Shown here one piece after another: positions 40,586-44,373 of a stretch of 44,373 nt of DNA. The first letter of the stretch is position 1, and each line of letters starts with the position of its first letter. The translations under genes and the position numbers were made by a program. This DNA is from Streptomyces monomycini (lineage in GTDB: Bacteria; Actinomycetota; Actinomycetes; Streptomycetales; Streptomycetaceae): positions 1-44,373 of the forward strand of contig NZ_JAFIQY010000058.1 in assembly GCF_022271435.1 (NCBI RefSeq), read 5' to 3'. The notes below the pieces were generated by a model that saw only the letters and a list, made by a program, of their open reading frames with translations, made no database searches and was not told the origin of the DNA.

Positions 40586-41161
40586 ATGTCCTCCTCCCCC
40601 GATCCGGGCACCACCGATCCGGCCACCACCGATCCCGCTTCCGGTCCCGCTCCCGGTCCCGGCCTCGCCGATCCCGATCCCGATTCCGGTCCCACCGGTC
40701 CCGCCGACCCCGGCCCAGCCCTCGCCGACCCCGACCTGGCGGAGCAGCTCGTACGGCTCACCCGCCGGATGCACCGCGCGCAGAAGCGGCACATGGCGAC
40801 GCTCGACATCGCGCTGACCCCCGCGCAGACCCGGCTGCTGCGCATCGTGGACCACTACCGTGACGGGACACCGCCCCGGATGGCCGACCTGGCCGCGCGC
40901 CTGGAGGTCGTACCGCGGGCCGTGACGACGCTGGTCGACGCCCTGGAGGCGAAGGACGCGGTCCGCCGGGTACCGGACCCCGCCAACCGCCGCGTGATAC
41001 GGATCGAGCTGACCGAAACCGGCCGTTCGACGCTGCACGCGTTGCGCGACGCGCGCCGGGACGCCGCGCGCGACATCCTGGCGCCACTGACCGCGGAACA
41101 GCGGGAGGTGCTCGGCGGCCTGCTGTCCACCCTGGTGGACGTTCCGGCCGCACGCTGCTGA
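40586..41161 (+). CDS. MarR-family transcriptional regulator
   Basis: 191 residues from ATG 40586; the ribosome binding site is weak and a TATACT -10 lies about 33 bp upstream. The first 45 residues are a low-complexity Pro/Asp/Gly/Thr tail, unusual for the family. The MarR core follows: LAEQLVRLTRRMHRAQKRHMATLDIALTPAQTRLLRIVDHY, the winged helix MADLAARLEVVPRAVTTLVDALEAKDAVRRVPDPANRRVIRIELTETG, and the C-terminal dimerisation helix. It probably represses the divergent ABC exporter and itself at the palindrome. Autoregulation is inferred. Confidence 0.88.
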   Translation: MSSSPDPGTTDPATTDPASGPAPGPGLADPDPDSGPTGPADPGPALADPDLAEQLVRLTRRMHRAQKRHMATLDIALTPAQTRLLRIVDHYRDGTPPRMADLAARLEVVPRAVTTLVDALEAKDAVRRVPDPANRRVIRIELTETGRSTLHALRDARRDAARDILAPLTAEQREVLGGLLSTLVDVPAARC

Positions 41162-41228
41162 AACACTGGGCCGGGCGGTCGCGCCGGACGCCGGAGCGCC
41201 GCCGGAACCAGACCGGAGGAGAGTCGTC

Positions 41229-44180
41229 ATGCCCCTGCTGGAACCGAAGCCCGGGACCCTGCGGCCGGCCACCACCGAAGGCCCGTACCCCGACCGGGTG
41301 CCCGACCGGCAGGCGTCCGGCACACCGGAGCGGCTGCGCGACGAGCTGACGGCGCTGCTCGGCCCGGACAAGGTGCTGCACACGATCTCCGACCTGGTGC
41401 GGTACGCCTCCGACGCGAGCCCCTACCGGTTCGTCCCGCAGGTCGTCGTTCTGGCCGAGGACGTCGACGACATCTCCGCGGTGTTCTCCTACGCGCACGG
41501 CAAGGGCCGCGACGTCGTGTTCCGTGCCGCCGGCACCTCGCTCAACGGGCAGGCGCAGGGCGAGGACATCCTCGTCGACGTACGCCGGCACTGGGCGGGC
41601 GTCGAGGTGCTGGACGACGGTGCCCGGGCCCGTATCCGGCCCGGCACCACGGTCGTACGGGCCAACGCCGCGCTCGCCCGGTACGGCCGCCTGCTCGGCC
41701 CGGACCCCGCCAGCGCCATCGCCTGCACGCTCGGCGGCGTGGTCGCCAACAACGCGTCCGGCATGACGGCGGGCACCACCCGCAACTCCTACCGGACACT
41801 CGCCTCGGTCACCCTCGTCCTGCCCTCCGGCACGATCGTGGACACCGGCGACCCGGCGGCCGACGAGGAGCTGGCGCACGCCGAGCCCGCCCTGTGCGAG
41901 GGACTGCTGGCGCTGAAGGCGGAGATCGAGGCGGACCCGGAGCTGGTGGCCCGGATCCGCGCCAAGTACGAGATCAAGAACACCAACGGCTACCGCCTGG
42001 ACGCCTTCCTGGACGGCGCCACCCCCGTCGAGATCCTGCGCGGACTGACGGTCGGCTCCGAGGGCACCCTCGGTTTCATCGCCGAGACCGTCTTCGAGAC
42101 GCTGCCCCTGGACCGGTACACCTCCACCGCCCTGCTGTTCTTCCCGACCCTGAGCGCCGCGGCCGCCGCCGTGCCGCTGTTCAACGAGGCGGGCGCGATC
42201 GCCGTCGAGCTGATGGACGGCAACACGCTGCGCGCCTCGGTGAGCGTGTCCGGCGTACCGGCCGACTGGGCGGAGCTGCCGAAGACGACCACCGCGCTGC
42301 TGGTCGAGTTCCGTGCGCCCGACGAAGCGGCGCGGGAGGCGCAGGAGGAGGCCGCGCGCGAGGTGCTGGCGGGACTGGAGCTGGTCGCGCCCGTCGCGTC
42401 CGTCACCAATGAATTCACCCGCGACGCCGGGGTCGTCGCCGGATACTGGAAGGCCCGCAAGGCCTTCGTCACCGCGGTCGGCGGCTCCCGTCCGTCCGGT
42501 ACGACGCTGATCACCGAGGACTTCGCCGTACCGCCGTCCCGGCTCGCCGAAGCCTGCACCGCGCTGCTCGAACTCCAGGCCCGGCACGGCTTCGACGCGG
42601 CGGTGGCAGGCCACGCCGCCCACGGCAACCTGCACTTCCTGCTCGCCTTCGACGCCGCCCGGCCCGCGGACGTGGAGCGCTACGCCGCCTTCATGGACGA
42701 GTTCTGCACGCTGGCCGTCGAGCGCTTCGACGGCTCCCTGAAGGCCGAGCACGCCACCGGCCGCAACATCGCCCCGTTCCTGGAGCTCGAATGGGGCCCG
42801 CGCGCGACGGAGTTGATGTGGCGCGTCAAGCAGACCGTGGACCCGCACGGCATCCTGGCCCCGCGCGTCCTGCTCGACCGCGACCCGAAGGCGCATCTGC
42901 GCGGCCTGAAGACCATTCCGCAGGTCGAGGCGGTCGCCGACCCCTGCATCGAATGCGGCTTCTGCGAACCGACCTGCCCCAGCCAGGACCTCACCACGAC
43001 GCCGCGCCAGCGCATCGTGCTGCGCCGCGAGATGATGCGCCAGACCCCGGTCTCACCGATCACCGGCGCGCTGCTGGACTCCTACGGGTACGACGCGGTG
43101 GACACCTGCGCGGGCGACTCCACCTGCAAGCTGGCCTGCCCGGTCGGTATCGACACCGGCGCGATGATGAAGCAGTTCCGGCACCGGCGCCACTCCCCCA
43201 GGGAGGAACGCGCCGCGGCCCTGACCGCCCGGCACTTCAAGACGGTCGAACGGTCGGCACGGCTGGCGGTGGCCGCCGCCGCGAAGATCGGCGACCGGAT
43301 CGGGGACGGGCGCGCCGACCGGCTGTTGCAGTCCCTGACCGGCGCGGCACGCAAGGCCGTACGCCCCGACCTCGTACCGGAGTGGCTGCCGCAGCTCCCC
43401 GGCGCGGCGGCCCGCCGGCTGCCCGCGACCCGGCGCGTGGGCGCCGCCGCGGTCTACTACCCGGCCTGCGTGAACCGTATCTTCGGCGAACCGGACGGCT
43501 TCGACGGCCCGTCGCTGCCCGAGGCCGTCGTGGCGATGTCCGCGCGTGCGGGCAGGCCGGTGTGGATTCCCGACGACGTGACCGGCACCTGCTGCGCCAC
43601 CATCTGGCACTCCAAGGGCTACGACGAGGGGAACGCGGTGATGGCCAACCGCATCGTCGAGGCCGCGTGGGGCTGGACGGCGGGCGGACGGCTGCCGCTG
43701 GTCGTGGACGCGTCCTCGTGCACGCTGGGCATCGCGCACGAGGTCGTCCCGTACCTCACCCCGGACAACCGGGAACTGCACGCCGAACTGACCGTCGTGG
43801 ACTCGGTGGTGTGGGCGGCGGAGGAGTTGCTGCCGCACCTGGAGGTGCTGCGGACGGTCGGCTCCGCCGTGCTCCACCCGACGTGCTCCATGCGGCACCT
43901 GGGCGACGAGGCACAGCTGCGCGCGGTCGCCGAGGCGTGTGCGACGGAGGTGGTCGTCCCGGACGACGCGGGCTGCTGCGCGTTCGCGGGCGACCGCGGC
44001 ATGCTCCACAAGGAGCTGACGGAGGCGGCGACCGCCAAGGAGGCGGCGGAGGTGACGTCCCGGCACTTCGACGCGCACCTGTCGGCGAACCGGATGTGCG
44101 AGGTGGGGATGGATCACGCTACGGGCGGCCGGGGGTACTACTCGGCGCTGCTTGCTCTGGAGTGGGTTACGCGGGGGTGA
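41229..44180 (+). CDS. FAD- and Fe-S-containing D-lactate dehydrogenase-like oxidoreductase
   Basis: 983 residues from ATG 41229 with GGAGGAGAG upstream. FAD-binding type 4 domain (about 65-275; FRAAGTSLNGQAQGEDILVD, SAIACTLGGVVANNASGM), FAD-oxidase C-terminal domain (about 285-560; GHAAHGNLHFLL, KAEHATGRNIAPFLE), two Fe-S motifs (CIECGFCEPTCP near 575; CAGDSTCKLACPVGI near 630) and a CCG-type cysteine-rich region (TGTCCATIWHSKGYDEG near 785; DDAGCCAFAGDRGM near 915). Fusion of GlcD-like flavin and GlcF-like Fe-S parts is typical of bacterial D-lactate or 2-hydroxyacid dehydrogenases feeding the quinone pool. It follows marR by 67 bp on the same strand and may be co-transcribed. The D-lactate substrate is inferred from family. 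Confidence 0.9.
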   Translation: MPLLEPKPGTLRPATTEGPYPDRVPDRQASGTPERLRDELTALLGPDKVLHTISDLVRYASDASPYRFVPQVVVLAEDVDDISAVFSYAHGKGRDVVFRAAGTSLNGQAQGEDILVDVRRHWAGVEVLDDGARARIRPGTTVVRANAALARYGRLLGPDPASAIACTLGGVVANNASGMTAGTTRNSYRTLASVTLVLPSGTIVDTGDPAADEELAHAEPALCEGLLALKAEIEADPELVARIRAKYEIKNTNGYRLDAFLDGATPVEILRGLTVGSEGTLGFIAETVFETLPLDRYTSTALLFFPTLSAAAAAVPLFNEAGAIAVELMDGNTLRASVSVSGVPADWAELPKTTTALLVEFRAPDEAAREAQEEAAREVLAGLELVAPVASVTNEFTRDAGVVAGYWKARKAFVTAVGGSRPSGTTLITEDFAVPPSRLAEACTALLELQARHGFDAAVAGHAAHGNLHFLLAFDAARPADVERYAAFMDEFCTLAVERFDGSLKAEHATGRNIAPFLELEWGPRATELMWRVKQTVDPHGILAPRVLLDRDPKAHLRGLKTIPQVEAVADPCIECGFCEPTCPSQDLTTTPRQRIVLRREMMRQTPVSPITGALLDSYGYDAVDTCAGDSTCKLACPVGIDTGAMMKQFRHRRHSPREERAAALTARHFKTVERSARLAVAAAAKIGDRIGDGRADRLLQSLTGAARKAVRPDLVPEWLPQLPGAAARRLPATRRVGAAAVYYPACVNRIFGEPDGFDGPSLPEAVVAMSARAGRPVWIPDDVTGTCCATIWHSKGYDEGNAVMANRIVEAAWGWTAGGRLPLVVDASSCTLGIAHEVVPYLTPDNRELHAELTVVDSVVWAAEELLPHLEVLRTVGSAVLHPTCSMRHLGDEAQLRAVAEACATEVVVPDDAGCCAFAGDRGMLHKELTEAATAKEAAEVTSRHFDAHLSANRMCEVGMDHATGGRGYYSALLALEWVTRG

Positions 44181-44373
44181 TGTAGGGGCGGGAGGGGTCG
44201 GGCCGGGGGCGGGAGGGGGGGGCCGGGCCAGGGGCGGAAGAAGGTAGGGGCGGGGGCGTGGGTGTGAGCGGGGGGCGACACGGGGCGGAGAGGTGGGGGT
44301 GTGAGCGGGGGGGCGGCGCAGGCCGGAGGGATGCGGCCGGCCGGCGTGGCCGTGGTGGGGACGCGGCCCGGAG
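44181..44373. other. G-tract-rich intergenic end of window
   Basis: No gene is seen. The plus strand is unusually G-rich, with many runs of three to seven G separated by short spacers, and a partly repeated TGTGAGCGGGGG unit. G-quadruplex formation in DNA or RNA is possible. Any gene beyond the edge is not visible. Confidence 0.55.

Noticed and set aside
38407..40863. Long plus-strand open frame across the ABC exporter gene
   Set aside because: Gly/Asp/Glu-rich antisense shadow of an unambiguous ABC exporter on the minus strand.

Overview
The window is very GC-rich DNA with dense, strongly GC3-biased genes, GTG and TTG starts, GGAGG-type ribosome binding sites, apparently leaderless transcripts, Tat and lipoprotein export signals and an ECF41-type sigma factor. 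All of this points to a Streptomyces or a close relative, probably an accessory part of the chromosome, because insertion-sequence debris is present near the left end. No tRNA, rRNA or CRISPR array was seen.

Left part (1-5000). A large secreted protein runs off the left edge. It has a trypsin-fold domain whose catalytic His and Ser are both substituted, followed by tandem, almost identical LamG modules. A degraded zone follows: an IS5-type element with a frameshifted transposase, the 5' remnant of an IS630-type transposase with an internal stop, and a 5'-truncated flavin monooxygenase gene.

Middle-left (5000-14400). An ECF41 sigma factor lies tail to tail with, and overlaps by 6 bp, a TetX-like FAD monooxygenase. 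Next come a 1061-residue signalling ATPase and three minus-strand genes: a zinc peptidase-like domain fused to a lectin-type propeller, a DinB-like protein and a streptothricin-acetyltransferase-like GNAT protein.

Centre (14400-27400). Many genes encode secreted or cell-envelope functions: an amidase-signature enzyme, a serine hydrolase translationally coupled to an S33 peptidase, a LysE exporter, a GNAT enzyme, an accessory D-Ala-D-Ala-ligase-like protein, an HtaA-like secreted protein, a three-gene export operon (DUF4142, DUF1996, small anchored protein) closed by a strong hairpin, and an O-methyltransferase.

Right part (27400-44373). A lactate-oxidation locus consists of an MHS-type transporter divergent from overlapping lutA-lutB-lutC. 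It is followed by a Tat-exported GH2 beta-galactosidase, a lipoprotein, a GDSL esterase, an ASCH-domain protein and a DoxX-like protein. An ABC exporter and a MarR regulator are divergent across a perfect palindrome, and just downstream of marR lies a 983-residue FAD plus Fe-S D-lactate-dehydrogenase-like protein. L- and D-lactate oxidation are therefore both predicted within about 15 kb. Convergent gene pairs are repeatedly separated by long perfect hairpins that look like two-way terminators. The last 190 bases are G-tract-rich and non-coding.
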